Shown here: positions 15,926-24,099 of the stretch, one piece after another
Layout: each line of letters opens with the position of its first letter
Numbering within the stretch: the stretch's first letter is position 1
Origin: JAKFFN01 sp036675025
GTDB taxonomy: Bacteria; Sumerlaeota; Sumerlaeia; Sumerlaeales; Sumerlaeaceae
Length of the DNA stretch: 28,721 nt
Direction of reading: 5' to 3'
NCBI GenBank assembly: GCA_036675025.1
Contig: JAKFFN010000292.1
Span: forward strand, 1-28,721
The notes under the pieces: generated by a model
Seen by the model: only the letters and a program-made list of their open reading frames with translations
What the model was told of the DNA's origin: nothing
Database searches by the model: none
Program-made: the position numbers and the translations under genes

Positions 15926-16720
15926 TTGCTGAATCATATCTGGGTTTTTCTTGTCGTGGTGGGCATTATCACCGGGCTGGGAAGCGCCGTCTATAAGGCC
16001 GAAACCGGCACCACCGTCACTAAAGAAGTTGACGGGGTAAAGGTGACAGAAACCATCCGCTATGATACCTGGAAAGAAAAGGTGTCGTCGGTAACCGGCG
16101 AAGGCAACCGGCTGGCAGGGGAGATGTTTGACCTTATTGGCTTTCAGTATGAACGGCCCAACGGTTCCATGGGCACTGGTGCGGTGGGCATAGCTATTGA
16201 TTATATCGGCCTGATTGCTTTCTGGCTAGGGCTGATGAAGTTGGCCGAGGCGGCAGGGCTGGTCGCAGCTTTGTCGCGGTTGATTTCGCCCCTGTTCCGG
16301 TTCATCTTTCCGGGTATACCGCGAGATCATCCTGCCTCCGGCGCTATACTCTTAAATTTCTCCGCCAACATGCTGGGGCTCGACAATGCCGCTACGCCAC
16401 TGGGCATTAAAGCCATGCAGGAACTGCAGAAGCTCAACGGCAGGAAGGACACGGCAACCCATGCCATGTGCATGTTCCTGGCGCTGAACGTCTCCAGCCT
16501 GACCATTATTCCAGCCTCGATCATAGCTCTGCGGGCCAGCCGCGAAAGCGCGGCGCCGGCGCAGTTCTGGCCAGTGATGCTGGTGGCGACGTTTATCGGA
16601 ACCATGACGGCGCTGATCCTTTGCAAGATTATGGAGAAGTTCTCGACGGATAATCCGGCGCCCGGCGAACCCGGAGCTGACCCTGAAGCCGAACCCAAAG
16701 GCGGGGAGGTGCCGGCGTGA
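15926..16720 (+). CDS. spmA: spore maturation protein A-like membrane protein (nucleoside recognition/Gate domain)
   Basis: A 264-aa inner-membrane protein of the SpmA family, whose Gate domain occurs also in nucleoside transporters. In Bacillus SpmA and SpmB affect spore core dehydration, but homologues occur widely in non-sporulating bacteria, where the role is unknown. The diagnostic segment is SANMLGLDNAATPLGIKAMQEL, with NVSSLTIIPASIIALR after it. An insertion at about residues 25-80 (KEVDGVKVTETIRYDTW and following) makes it longer than the Bacillus protein (about 196 aa). The start is TTG at 15926 with AAGGA 7 nt upstream. The stop overlaps the spmB start by 4 nt (GTGA), so translation is coupled. 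Confidence 0.92.
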   Translation: MLNHIWVFLVVVGIITGLGSAVYKAETGTTVTKEVDGVKVTETIRYDTWKEKVSSVTGEGNRLAGEMFDLIGFQYERPNGSMGTGAVGIAIDYIGLIAFWLGLMKLAEAAGLVAALSRLISPLFRFIFPGIPRDHPASGAILLNFSANMLGLDNAATPLGIKAMQELQKLNGRKDTATHAMCMFLALNVSSLTIIPASIIALRASRESAAPAQFWPVMLVATFIGTMTALILCKIMEKFSTDNPAPGEPGADPEAEPKGGEVPA

Positions 16721-17289
16721 ACGAACTGGACCCGAACACCGTGCCAGGCTGGCAGGTGATTTCAGAGCTTGTCTCCGGCTGGATGATTCCGCTGATCATC
16801 CTGATCATCGTCTGCATTGCATACTTCCGCAAAGTGAAGGTTTACGAGGTATTTGTGGAGGGCGCCAAAGAGGGTTTTGGCGTTGCCGTGATGATCATTC
16901 CGTACCTGATTGCCATCTTTGCCGCCATTGCGCTGTTTCGGGCCAGCGGTGCCCTGGATTATGTGGCTCGCGCTTTTGCCACGGTGATCGCTCCGTCGGT
17001 GATGCCGGCGGAGGTGCTGATGATGGCGCTCATTAAACCCATGAGCGGCAGTGGCGCGCGCGGCCTTATGATGGATGTGTTTACGCAGTACGGCGTGGAC
17101 AGCTACCCGGGTTTCCTGGCGTCGGCGATTCAGGGCAGTACTGAGACGACATTTTATGTAATCGCTGTTTATTTTGGGGCTGTGAATGTGCGTAATACGC
17201 GCTACACGATTGGGGTAGGGCTTTTTGCAGAGTTTGTTGCGGTGGCGGTTTCGACATTTTTGGCGTATCTTTACTGGCAGACGGGATGA
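16717..17289 (+). CDS. spmB: spore maturation protein B-like membrane protein (Gate domain)
   Basis: A 190-aa inner-membrane partner of the preceding SpmA-like protein, of similar length to Bacillus SpmB. Features: hydrophobic helix SGWMIPLIILIIVCIAYF, then VYEVFVEGAKEGFGVAV, IIPYLIAIFAAIALFRASG, LIKPMSGSGARGLM and GSTETTFYVIAVYFGAV, all characteristic of the family. The GTG start at 16717 has GGGGAGG 6 nt upstream. No sporulation gene is nearby, which favours a general transport or membrane role. It is followed by repeat-rich DNA with no clear T-run terminator. Confidence 0.93.
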   Translation: MNELDPNTVPGWQVISELVSGWMIPLIILIIVCIAYFRKVKVYEVFVEGAKEGFGVAVMIIPYLIAIFAAIALFRASGALDYVARAFATVIAPSVMPAEVLMMALIKPMSGSGARGLMMDVFTQYGVDSYPGFLASAIQGSTETTFYVIAVYFGAVNVRNTRYTIGVGLFAEFVAVAVSTFLAYLYWQTG

Positions 17290-17352
17290 TGGGGGTAGGG
17301 GCCTCGGCTTGGGAATGGCCAGCTGTTAGAATAGTGCTGAAGCGGCTGGAAA

Positions 17353-17441
17353 GCCCGGCTGAAGCCGGCTGGGGAAGCTTGCCGGGCGGAGTTACGCCCC
17401 GCATAAATGCGGGCGCAAAGAGGGAGCCGGCTGAAGCCGGC
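17353..17441. repeat. cluster of extragenic palindromes
   Basis: GCCCGGCTGAAGCCGGC at 17353-17369 recurs as GCCGGCTGAAGCCGGC at 17426-17441. Between them CCCGCATAAATGCGGG (17398-17413) forms a 6-bp hairpin. Each unit can fold alone, as in REP-like elements. Confidence 0.65.
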
Positions 17442-17459
17442 AAAGGCTGGTGGGGTTTA

Positions 17460-17507
17460 GGCTGTGGCTGTGGCTGTGGCTGTGGCTGGGGCTGGAGCTG
17501 GGGCGGT
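17460..17507. repeat. GGCTGT hexanucleotide tandem repeat
   Basis: Four perfect GGCTGT units (17460-17483), followed by about four decayed ones (GGCTGG, GGCTGG, AGCTGG, GGCGGT). Likely length-variable by slippage. Confidence 0.85.
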
Positions 17508-17556
17508 TTGGGATTGCGGCCTGGTTTTGAGGGTGGCGGCTGCGGTTACGACAAAG

Positions 17557-17572
17557 CGGCAGCAAGCTGCCG
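17557..17572. repeat. hairpin CGGCAGC/GCTGCCG followed by GCACTCCA
   Basis: A 7-bp stem with a 2-nt loop, followed immediately by GCACTCCA. A second hairpin, CTGCGC/GCGCAG at 17684-17698, precedes another GCACTCCA at 17722-17729. This suggests two diverged copies of one element. Confidence 0.55.
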
Positions 17573-17740
17573 GCACTCCAAATTCGCTGGACTGGATTTA
17601 TCGTTTTCATTCCAGTATAATCGTTTATCGAGTACACCACGTGCCCGCGTACGAAAGACCGTTAACGAAGAACAGGTAATCTGCTGCGCTCCGCGCAGAG
17701 TAAGAGCGGCGCCAGGTCACCGCACTCCAGAGAGACTGCT

Positions 17741-18631
17741 GTGAACCTCTTATTTCTCTATCTTCTTTACTGGGTGGTGGTCGTGCTGGTTGCGGGCGTG
17801 CGCCGTCGGTCGGGGATTATTGCTACCCATCTGCGCTGGAATCTGCTGCTGATCGGTTCGGTTGTCATGATGCTGCCGTTTTACTGGATGCTGGCGACAT
17901 CGCTAAAAGATGGCTCTGAAGCCATGACCTACCCGCCGACCTGGTGGCCGGAGCAGGCGCAGTGGAGCAATTACCCGGAGGCCTGGAAGCGGCCGGAAGT
18001 GGGGTTCGGCAGGTACTACTGGGTCAGCACGTACACTACGGCTCTTACCACCCTTGGTACACTCTTCACCAGCGTGCTGGCTGCGTATGCATTTGCGCGA
18101 ATGCAGTTTATCGGTAAAGGCGTTTTCTTTTACCTGGTGCTGGCCACACTGATGGTGCCGGGGCAGGTGCTGATTATCCCTGATTACATCATCCTGGCCA
18201 AGCTGCAGTGGCTTGATACCTACAAAGCGCTGGTGGTGCCATGGCTGGCAAGCGTGTTCAGTATTTTCCTGATGCGTCAGTTTTTTATGACCCTGCCTGA
18301 CGACCTGTGGGATGCCGCGCAGATTGACGGCGCCGGCCGGTGGCGATTCTTGTGGCACGTGGTTGTACCGCTAAGCGTACCCATCCTGATTACGACAGGG
18401 ATTTTCAGCTTTATCGCGACATGGAACAGTCTCTTGTGGCCGCTTGTCGTAACCAGCAGGCCGGAAATGCGGACTTTGATGGTGGGGCTGCAGGTTTTCA
18501 CGAACGAGACGGGCGGGGAATTTCACCTGTTAATGGCGGCCTCGGCGTTTTGCATCCTGCCCGTTGTTGTGGCATTTTTCCTTCTGCAGCGCTTCTTCAT
18601 CGAGGGGATCGCCCGTAGCGGCCTGAAGTAA
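17741..18631 (+). CDS. ABC transporter permease, carbohydrate (MalG/UgpE) type
   Basis: A 296-aa inner-membrane permease of the CUT1 sugar-uptake class. The first family helix is IGSVVMMLPFYWMLATSLK, and the periplasmic loop contains PPTWWPEQAQWSNYPEAW. The EAA loop near residues 190-213 (DAAQIDGAGRWRFLWHVVVPLS) contacts the ATPase subunit. TWNSLLWPLVV and a C-terminal RFFIEGIARSGLK are also family-typical. It has an extra hydrophobic segment at residues 2-20 before the usual start, so either it has an added helix or the true start is a later GTG such as 17798. The start used is GTG at 17741 with a weak GAGAG site. No companion permease, binding protein or ATPase is in the window, so it is an orphan here; the nearest plus-strand neighbours are unrelated. 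Confidence 0.93.
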   Translation: MNLLFLYLLYWVVVVLVAGVRRRSGIIATHLRWNLLLIGSVVMMLPFYWMLATSLKDGSEAMTYPPTWWPEQAQWSNYPEAWKRPEVGFGRYYWVSTYTTALTTLGTLFTSVLAAYAFARMQFIGKGVFFYLVLATLMVPGQVLIIPDYIILAKLQWLDTYKALVVPWLASVFSIFLMRQFFMTLPDDLWDAAQIDGAGRWRFLWHVVVPLSVPILITTGIFSFIATWNSLLWPLVVTSRPEMRTLMVGLQVFTNETGGEFHLLMAASAFCILPVVVAFFLLQRFFIEGIARSGLK

Positions 18632-18727
18632 GGGATAAAAAACTCTTGATTATCAGCCCGAAGAGTTTAACTCTCTGTAAAGTTCATTTTCATCATCATC
18701 TATATTAGGAAAAAGAAAGGGAGAGGC

Positions 18728-20089
18728 ATGAAGCGTATTGCATTATTTTGTACTGTTTTATCAACATTGCTGGCTACCCCGGCGTTTGCATTAGATGTAG
18801 ATACATTTGAAACATATGGTGACTCCAACGCGCTGCTTACAGTTTGGAGTGGGACGGGCGGGTTCTTAAACGAATCCGCGGAGCTGGTCGCCGCTGGCGG
18901 AGCATCCGGTACTAACAACTGGATGAAGGTGTATGACGGCGGCTTCAGTGTGTTCCGCAGCGCACCGAACATTTTAACGCCGACGACGGCGGGGAACTAT
19001 AAGCTCAGCTTCTACTATAAGAATGGCATCGACGGCGGTTCGCCGTGGATATCATTGACGGCAGTTCTGACACAGGGGTCGTCAAATAAGGTGAATGCTG
19101 TTCTTTCGCCCGCCAGCAACCCGCCTGTTGTATCTGACTGGACTCTATACGAATCCCCGATCTTCTCACTGAACAACACCGAGGCGATCAGCGTTGAGTT
19201 TAATGGTAATAACGGCTCTGACGTCTCGTATACGATAGGCGTAGACCAGATCATTCTGACGGAGATCGTCAATCCGCCGCCGGTAGTTGTGGCTTCGCCT
19301 GATGACCGGACACTTCTTTCACGTACCCGCACGATTACCGCGCTGGCTTCGCTAGGGAGCGGTAGTTATACCAACGTGACTTTCGACGTGGGCAATAACG
19401 GCAGTATAGAACACACTGACGCGACTGCGCCGTACGAGTTTGTGTGGGACACTCTCACGGCGATGCCACAGGACACTTCCGGTACCGTCGACCTGAAAAT
19501 TACGCTTACTGATAGTGCTTCAATGACGGGTTCGGTGATAGAAAGCTATATCATCGATAACCAGTATAATGGCCGGCAGGTACTGGTGGACGCGAATATG
19601 AACACGTTCCAGGGCACTGGTTTTGGCGCGAATCCCCCGGTTGGTTTTGTGCCGTTCCAGGTTGAATCGGGGAACGCAGCCTTCGGTCCCGGGCCGGACC
19701 GGAACGATGTGGCTGACCAGGCGCTGAAAGTGACCTTTACTGCGGGTGACTTTACAAACCGTTACGCTTTGCGCAGTGAAGGTGACCAGGGAGCGCATTA
19801 CGGCCTTCAGAACAGCTTCTGGGGCAAAGGCACCAGCTGCCGCATGTACTACTTCTCCAGCGCTGACAACGTGACTTATGCTACGACAAGCATCGATGCA
19901 GGCCTGGTTAATAATGCCAACTGGACTTTTGTTGTGGATGCTCCGGCAACTCCCGGCCTTACCGCCAACGATTACGTGAGCGTAGCTACTCACCAGTTTG
20001 CTGCCGGTGATCACTTCTGGGACGACGTAAAGGTTGAAGCCAACATGGCTCCGCCCGCTGCGGAAGTGGAAGGCTGGAACCTGTACTAA
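18728..20089 (+). CDS. secreted multidomain protein, jelly-roll and Ig-like, with W-x-x-Y tail
   Basis: A 453-aa exported protein of unknown function. Signal peptide at residues 1-21 (MKRIALFCTVLSTLLATPAFA). Residues about 22-180 are beta-rich with aromatic and Gly patterns like carbohydrate-binding jelly rolls (DTFETYGDSNALLTVWSG, then GNYKLSFYYKNG and TIGVDQIILTE). Residues about 185-280 look like a bacterial Ig-like domain (PVVVASPDDRTLLSR, then PYEFVWDT and VDLKITLTDSA). A second jelly-roll-like part (285-435) follows, ending DHFWDDVKVEA. The last residues, MAP, linker, VEGWNLY, resemble the tail of the LTD protein at 5184-7064. No catalytic motif is visible, so binding or structural roles are likelier. 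GGGAG precedes the ATG, and a strong terminator follows. Confidence 0.82.
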   Translation: MKRIALFCTVLSTLLATPAFALDVDTFETYGDSNALLTVWSGTGGFLNESAELVAAGGASGTNNWMKVYDGGFSVFRSAPNILTPTTAGNYKLSFYYKNGIDGGSPWISLTAVLTQGSSNKVNAVLSPASNPPVVSDWTLYESPIFSLNNTEAISVEFNGNNGSDVSYTIGVDQIILTEIVNPPPVVVASPDDRTLLSRTRTITALASLGSGSYTNVTFDVGNNGSIEHTDATAPYEFVWDTLTAMPQDTSGTVDLKITLTDSASMTGSVIESYIIDNQYNGRQVLVDANMNTFQGTGFGANPPVGFVPFQVESGNAAFGPGPDRNDVADQALKVTFTAGDFTNRYALRSEGDQGAHYGLQNSFWGKGTSCRMYYFSSADNVTYATTSIDAGLVNNANWTFVVDAPATPGLTANDYVSVATHQFAAGDHFWDDVKVEANMAPPAAEVEGWNLY

Positions 20090-20128
20090 CACGCAGCTTC
20101 CACTGGTATAAAAACAATGCTGTACTTA

Positions 20129-20167
20129 CGTGCAGGAGAAGCTTCTTCTCCTGCACGATTTCTTTTT
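20129..20167 (+). terminator. strong intrinsic terminator after the secreted jelly-roll gene
   Basis: A perfect 13-bp stem (20129-20141 with 20145-20157), a 3-nt loop and the tail ATTTCTTTTT. Confidence 0.93.
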
Positions 20168-20181
20168 ACGGGACCTGGTTT

Positions 20182-21741
20182 ATGAGGCGAAGGTTTTTAG
20201 CACTGCTGTGCCTGTGCTTCTGTTTTTTCCATGGCATATCCGGTGCGGATATTTTTTCGGGGCTGACAGGCGACACAACGCCGTTTGTTGCGCGGCAGGA
20301 GAAGGCGCTGAACGTACTAAACCTGTGGCGCTTTATGTCGCCGGAGTTTGCCCAGCAGTTTTCTCCGGAAGACGAGGCTGGTATTGCCCGGGTGGATGAA
20401 GCACTGGGAAACCTGGCAAAGCAGATAGACGATACAACCGCTTCGATTTCCGGTCCGGCTGAACATTACCTTGTCTACGTGCTTGCAAGAACGCAGGCGC
20501 TTAACCGGCTGGATTTTTCAGAGGCCGCGCTTCGGAAATTTTATCAGCTGAACCCGGCAAAATACCCATGCGAGCAGCGCGCGCGGGTGTCTGAGTTTCT
20601 TGTTCCCACTGAGTTTTTGTCAGATGCCAGTTCAGGTACGCGGCTGGCGGACATAGCCGAAAGGCTTCGCAAAGAACCGTTTGCGAAGGTGGCATATGAT
20701 GTTACGTCACGATTTACTACGCCTGGCACCGGCTTCCGGGGTGAAGTGACGCCGGCATCGGCTGGGGAGCAGCGGTTCGAGATTTATCGAAAAGCAGTGG
20801 CAGATGCGGGGCTGGACAAATCTGCGGGGCCTTATGATGCAGAGGGTGGAGTTCTGTTTGTGCAGGTGCACCAGATGTTGGGAAAAGAAGTCGAGTGCTA
20901 CGACTACCACAAAAACCGCGTAGTGCAGGATTACGGGCGGGTCTGGTTGAAGAAGATCTATTCCGACACCGTGACGACGATGACACAAGATCTGCAGCCT
21001 TCAGTCGTTGAGTTAACAACCAGTACGGAACTTACCGATCCTGCGCTAGTGGTAGCAGGGCACACGGTGAGCCTGGCGAAGGCCAGGGCGACACTGCCGT
21101 TCCTGATGGGGAATTCGCAAACGCTGGAATTCTGGAAATCTATCCAGCGACAGGCCCTGGAAGTGGAACTGTATTACCACAGCGATGCAGGGCAGCAACT
21201 CCGAAAAAGCGAAAACTTCCTGCAGTGGGTGAAAATACTGGCGGTCATCCGCGATGCAGATAACCGTGTGGAGGCGCTTGCTGACGATAACATTTCCACT
21301 GCTGCGCTGGAGGATTTTTTCGTCCGGCACCACAAGCGCTATGGAAGCATTGGGGCAGTGAGTTTTCAGCTCTACCAGTGTGACAAGGGGCGAGCGGATA
21401 ATATGATTAGCTGTGCTGGTCGGTTAGAGAAGCTGCGTGAGGCGCCAGTACATGTGGAACTCCCAAGCGGTGTCACGAGCTTTACGCTTGAGAATGTCAT
21501 GTGGGAATCCCGAAGCCGGGAGGTCCAGGTGGCGACACAGTCTTTGGAGCCGGGCGAGTGGTCGCAGGTATTTACCGAGGACGGTATACCCCGCGTAATC
21601 TATTTGACTGACATTGATCGTGTAAAGCCCAGTTTAAATGACGTATCTGATTGGGTAAAACACGATTTCATCATGGAAAAGCGGCAGACATTCTGGCGGA
21701 ATTTTGCCGGGCCTGGAACAGCACCAGACGGCGGACAGTAG
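20182..21741 (+). CDS. secreted SurA/parvulin-like protein, degenerate
   Basis: A 519-aa exported protein with a signal peptide (MRRRFLALLCLCFCFFHGISG). Two segments follow the layout of parvulin-type peptidyl-prolyl isomerase domains. The first is ALRKFYQLNPAKYPCEQRARVSEFLVP near residues 115-145, continuing to about 265. The second is ALEDFFVRHHKRYGSIGAVSFQLY near residues 375-400, continuing through ATQSLEPGEWSQVF to PSLNDVSDWVKHDF. The helix-rich part between (about 280-370) would be the chaperone-like linker. The usual GGDLG and catalytic residues are not evident, so activity is doubtful; a periplasmic holdase role is possible. This assignment rests on pattern similarity and is tentative. 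The start follows a strong terminator by 15 bp, with a weak GGGA ribosome site. Confidence 0.72.
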   Translation: MRRRFLALLCLCFCFFHGISGADIFSGLTGDTTPFVARQEKALNVLNLWRFMSPEFAQQFSPEDEAGIARVDEALGNLAKQIDDTTASISGPAEHYLVYVLARTQALNRLDFSEAALRKFYQLNPAKYPCEQRARVSEFLVPTEFLSDASSGTRLADIAERLRKEPFAKVAYDVTSRFTTPGTGFRGEVTPASAGEQRFEIYRKAVADAGLDKSAGPYDAEGGVLFVQVHQMLGKEVECYDYHKNRVVQDYGRVWLKKIYSDTVTTMTQDLQPSVVELTTSTELTDPALVVAGHTVSLAKARATLPFLMGNSQTLEFWKSIQRQALEVELYYHSDAGQQLRKSENFLQWVKILAVIRDADNRVEALADDNISTAALEDFFVRHHKRYGSIGAVSFQLYQCDKGRADNMISCAGRLEKLREAPVHVELPSGVTSFTLENVMWESRSREVQVATQSLEPGEWSQVFTEDGIPRVIYLTDIDRVKPSLNDVSDWVKHDFIMEKRQTFWRNFAGPGTAPDGGQ

Positions 21742-21794
21742 CAAATAAGCCGGATTCGCGGGTTTAAGTGTTCTGATATCGAGAGGTTGGCGTT

Positions 21795-22910
21795 TTGAAC
21801 TTAGTGAAGATGTTTAAGCTGATGGCCACGACAGCGGCTCAGCAGGTGACGGTAGGCGGGCAGGCGGTAATCGAGGGCGTGATGATGCGCGGCGCAAATG
21901 GCTATGCCGTGGCTGTGCGCCGTGCTGATAACAGTATTGATATAGACGTGAACCCGCATGTGCCGCTGGGACGACGCAAACCTATTTTCAAGACGCCGGT
22001 GCTGCGCGGCGCGGCCGGTCTTTTCGAGATGATGGCGATAGGCATGAAGAGCCTGGAATATAGTGCACAGCAGGCGGCCCTGGATGATCCGGCTGAGCAG
22101 GAGAAGCGCCGGAAAAAGGGTGAAGTGGTTGATCCTCATGCGCCGGCCAGCAATGAGCCGCCCATGAGCAAGCTTGCGCTGGCACTGACCATGGCGTTCA
22201 GCATTGGTTTTGGCCTGTTCCTGTTTGTGGCTGTGCCGAACATCGTGACGCACTTCGTCGGCCAGTTTTTTGTACCGGAGGGGCAGGACTTTCTTGAAGA
22301 GAATTCACCCATTGCGTACAACCTGATCAGCGGCTTCGTGCGTATCCTGATAATCGTGGGCTATATCTGGGCGATCTCGCTGATGCCTGATGTGAAGCGG
22401 CTGTTCCGTTACCATGGTGCTGAGCATAAGGCCGTGAGTGCCTTTGAAGCGGGCAAGGAATTAACGGTGGAAAATGTGCGCCCGTTTACGATTTTCCACC
22501 CTCGCTGCGGCACTACGTTTATCGCGATTACGCTGATGGTTGCCATTCTGACGTTTGCCGTATTTGCCCGGGTGCTTGTTATGATCTGGCCGGAGTTTAA
22601 TGAGTTTTCGTTTGCGGCGCGTAAGGCCATGCTGATCTTCGGGCATATCCTTTTGATGCCGCTGGTGGCGGGGATCTGCTTTGAACTGCTTCGTCTGGGT
22701 GGACGTTTCCCGCGGAACCCGCTGCTTAAGGTGCTGATTACGCCGGGTTTCTGGTTTCAGCGCCTGACGGTAAAGGACCCGGATGATACGATGATTGAGG
22801 TGGCTATTGTGTCGCTGAAGGAGGCGCTGGCTATTCGTGAACCGGCACCGGCAGCAGAGGCCGAGGCTGCAGAAGCAGCACGTGAACCGCAGGCAGCCGT
22901 AACGGCGTGA
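21795..22910 (+). CDS. DUF1385 family membrane protein (YqhQ-like)
   Basis: A 371-aa inner-membrane protein of the DUF1385 family, whose biochemical role is unknown. Signature segments: VTVGGQAVIEGVMMRG near the N-terminus, RRKPIFKTPVLRGAAGLFEMM, RYHGAEHKAVSAFEAG, and FHPRCGTTFI with conserved His and Cys. About four hydrophobic helices lie between residues 125 and 315. The C-terminus after REPAPAA is Ala/Glu-rich and specific to this protein. The start is TTG at 21795 with GAGAGG 8 nt upstream; ATG at 21810 or 21822 is possible. It precedes a sugar aminotransferase by 67 bp and is probably co-transcribed with it, though a functional link is unproven. Confidence 0.92.
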   Translation: MNLVKMFKLMATTAAQQVTVGGQAVIEGVMMRGANGYAVAVRRADNSIDIDVNPHVPLGRRKPIFKTPVLRGAAGLFEMMAIGMKSLEYSAQQAALDDPAEQEKRRKKGEVVDPHAPASNEPPMSKLALALTMAFSIGFGLFLFVAVPNIVTHFVGQFFVPEGQDFLEENSPIAYNLISGFVRILIIVGYIWAISLMPDVKRLFRYHGAEHKAVSAFEAGKELTVENVRPFTIFHPRCGTTFIAITLMVAILTFAVFARVLVMIWPEFNEFSFAARKAMLIFGHILLMPLVAGICFELLRLGGRFPRNPLLKVLITPGFWFQRLTVKDPDDTMIEVAIVSLKEALAIREPAPAAEAEAAEAAREPQAAVTA

Positions 22911-22977
22911 TTTTGAGATGCCTTAACGCGTTTACCCGCACCCGCGCAAGCCAGTACGTTAAAGGTTAGAACTTGCC

Positions 22978-24072
22978 ATGATCCGCTTTAATGACGTGTC
23001 TGCGGCCTATGCCGAGCAGCGAGCCGACATTGACGCTGCCGTTGCTGATGTGATGCAGCGGGGCGATTTCATCGGGGGCCGTGCGATCAAGGAGTTTGAG
23101 GAGGGCTTTGCGGCCTTCACGGGATCGGCGGCGTGCGCAGGAGTTTCCAGTGGCACATCAGCGCTCCACCTTGCAATGCTGGCGGCCGGGATCGGCGCGG
23201 GAGATGAAGTCATTACCACGCCGATGACATTTATTGCAACCGCAGAAGCGATAAGCTTGTGCGGCGCAAAGGTTGTGTTTGCGGATATTGATCCCGTGAC
23301 CCTGAACCTGGACCCGGATAAGGCGGAGGCCGCAATCACGCCGCGTACGCGCGCGATCCTTTTCGTTTACCTCCATGGAAACCCTGGCGGGGCTATGGAA
23401 GTGGCTGAAGTGGCAAAGCGTAATAACCTGCTTTTGTTTGAAGATTGTGCCCAGGCCCACGGCGCAAGGCTGGCCGGCGGCAATCATGTGGGGAACCTTG
23501 GTGAGGCCGCCGCGTACAGTTTCTTTCCGGCAAAAAACCTGGGGGCTTTTGGAGACGCCGGCGCCATTACCGGAAGTGAACACCTCGTTGGGCGCGCGCG
23601 GCAGCTGGCCAACCATGGCCGAAGTGAGAAATACCTGCACCAGGTAGAAGGCCTTAACGCCCGGATAGATACACTGCAGGCCGCAGTGCTGAATGTAAAG
23701 CTCGGAGCATTGGATCGGCAGGTGGACCACCGCAATGGCCTGGCCGCGCAGTATCAGCGCAAGTTGGCCGGTTTGCCGCTGCGCTTCCAGCCGGCCCCGG
23801 ATGGTGCTCGACATGCGTGGCACTTGTTTACCATTCGCACGCCTCACCGCGATGAACTTCAGCGGCATCTTACCGATAGCCAGATCGAAACGGGTATCCA
23901 TTACCCGATCCCGCTGCATCTGCAGCCGGCGTATGAGTACATGGGGCATGAAAAAGGCGATTTCCCCGTGGCCGAGGAAACCGCTCTTCAAACTCTATCG
24001 CTGCCAATGTATCCGCAGCTGGAGACCGGTGCAGTAGACACCGTTTGTGCTGAGATTGAAAAGTTTTTTTAA
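22978..24072 (+). CDS. DegT/DnrJ/EryC1/StrS family sugar-nucleotide aminotransferase
   Basis: A 364-aa PLP-dependent aminotransferase (fold type I) that aminates a keto-sugar nucleotide, usually from glutamate, for surface polysaccharide or protein glycans. Evidence: SSGTSALHLAMLAAGIGAGDEVITTPMTF (substrate and cofactor region), EDCAQAHGA with D156 for the pyridine nitrogen, SFFPAKNLGAFGDAG with K186 as the PLP lysine, NHGRSEKYLHQVEGLNARIDTLQAAVL, and GIHYPIPLHLQPAY. Length is normal (about 360-380 aa). The NHGR segment resembles 3-aminosugar enzymes such as QdtB/FdtB, but the exact product cannot be set. AAAGG precedes the ATG. No other sugar-nucleotide gene is adjacent, though a GT4 glycosyltransferase lies 0.5 kb away on the opposite strand. 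Confidence 0.95.
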   Translation: MIRFNDVSAAYAEQRADIDAAVADVMQRGDFIGGRAIKEFEEGFAAFTGSAACAGVSSGTSALHLAMLAAGIGAGDEVITTPMTFIATAEAISLCGAKVVFADIDPVTLNLDPDKAEAAITPRTRAILFVYLHGNPGGAMEVAEVAKRNNLLLFEDCAQAHGARLAGGNHVGNLGEAAAYSFFPAKNLGAFGDAGAITGSEHLVGRARQLANHGRSEKYLHQVEGLNARIDTLQAAVLNVKLGALDRQVDHRNGLAAQYQRKLAGLPLRFQPAPDGARHAWHLFTIRTPHRDELQRHLTDSQIETGIHYPIPLHLQPAYEYMGHEKGDFPVAEETALQTLSLPMYPQLETGAVDTVCAEIEKFF

Positions 24073-24099
24073 AGGGATTAGATAAGCGAGATTGACTGA

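Larger units (their letters stand above)
17290..17740. other. repeat-rich extragenic region
   Basis: About 450 bp with no credible gene; open frames here translate to low-complexity Gly/Cys/Trp runs. It holds several GC palindromes, a hexanucleotide tandem repeat and a twice-used GCACTCCA (17573 and 17722) following short hairpins, resembling REP-type extragenic palindromes. Confidence 0.65.

Noticed and set aside
17286..17744. Open frame of 152 codons containing a GCGCGCGW low-complexity run
   Set aside because: It is produced by the GGCTGT tandem repeat and palindromes; there is no ribosome site or domain.
18640..18668. Inverted repeat AAACTCTT/AAGAGTTT after the ABC permease
   Set aside because: The stem is short and AT-rich with a 13-nt loop and no T-run, so it is not a convincing terminator.
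23158..23991. Minus-strand open frame of 277 codons opposite the aminotransferase
   Set aside because: No domain is visible, and the plus strand carries all PLP-enzyme motifs.
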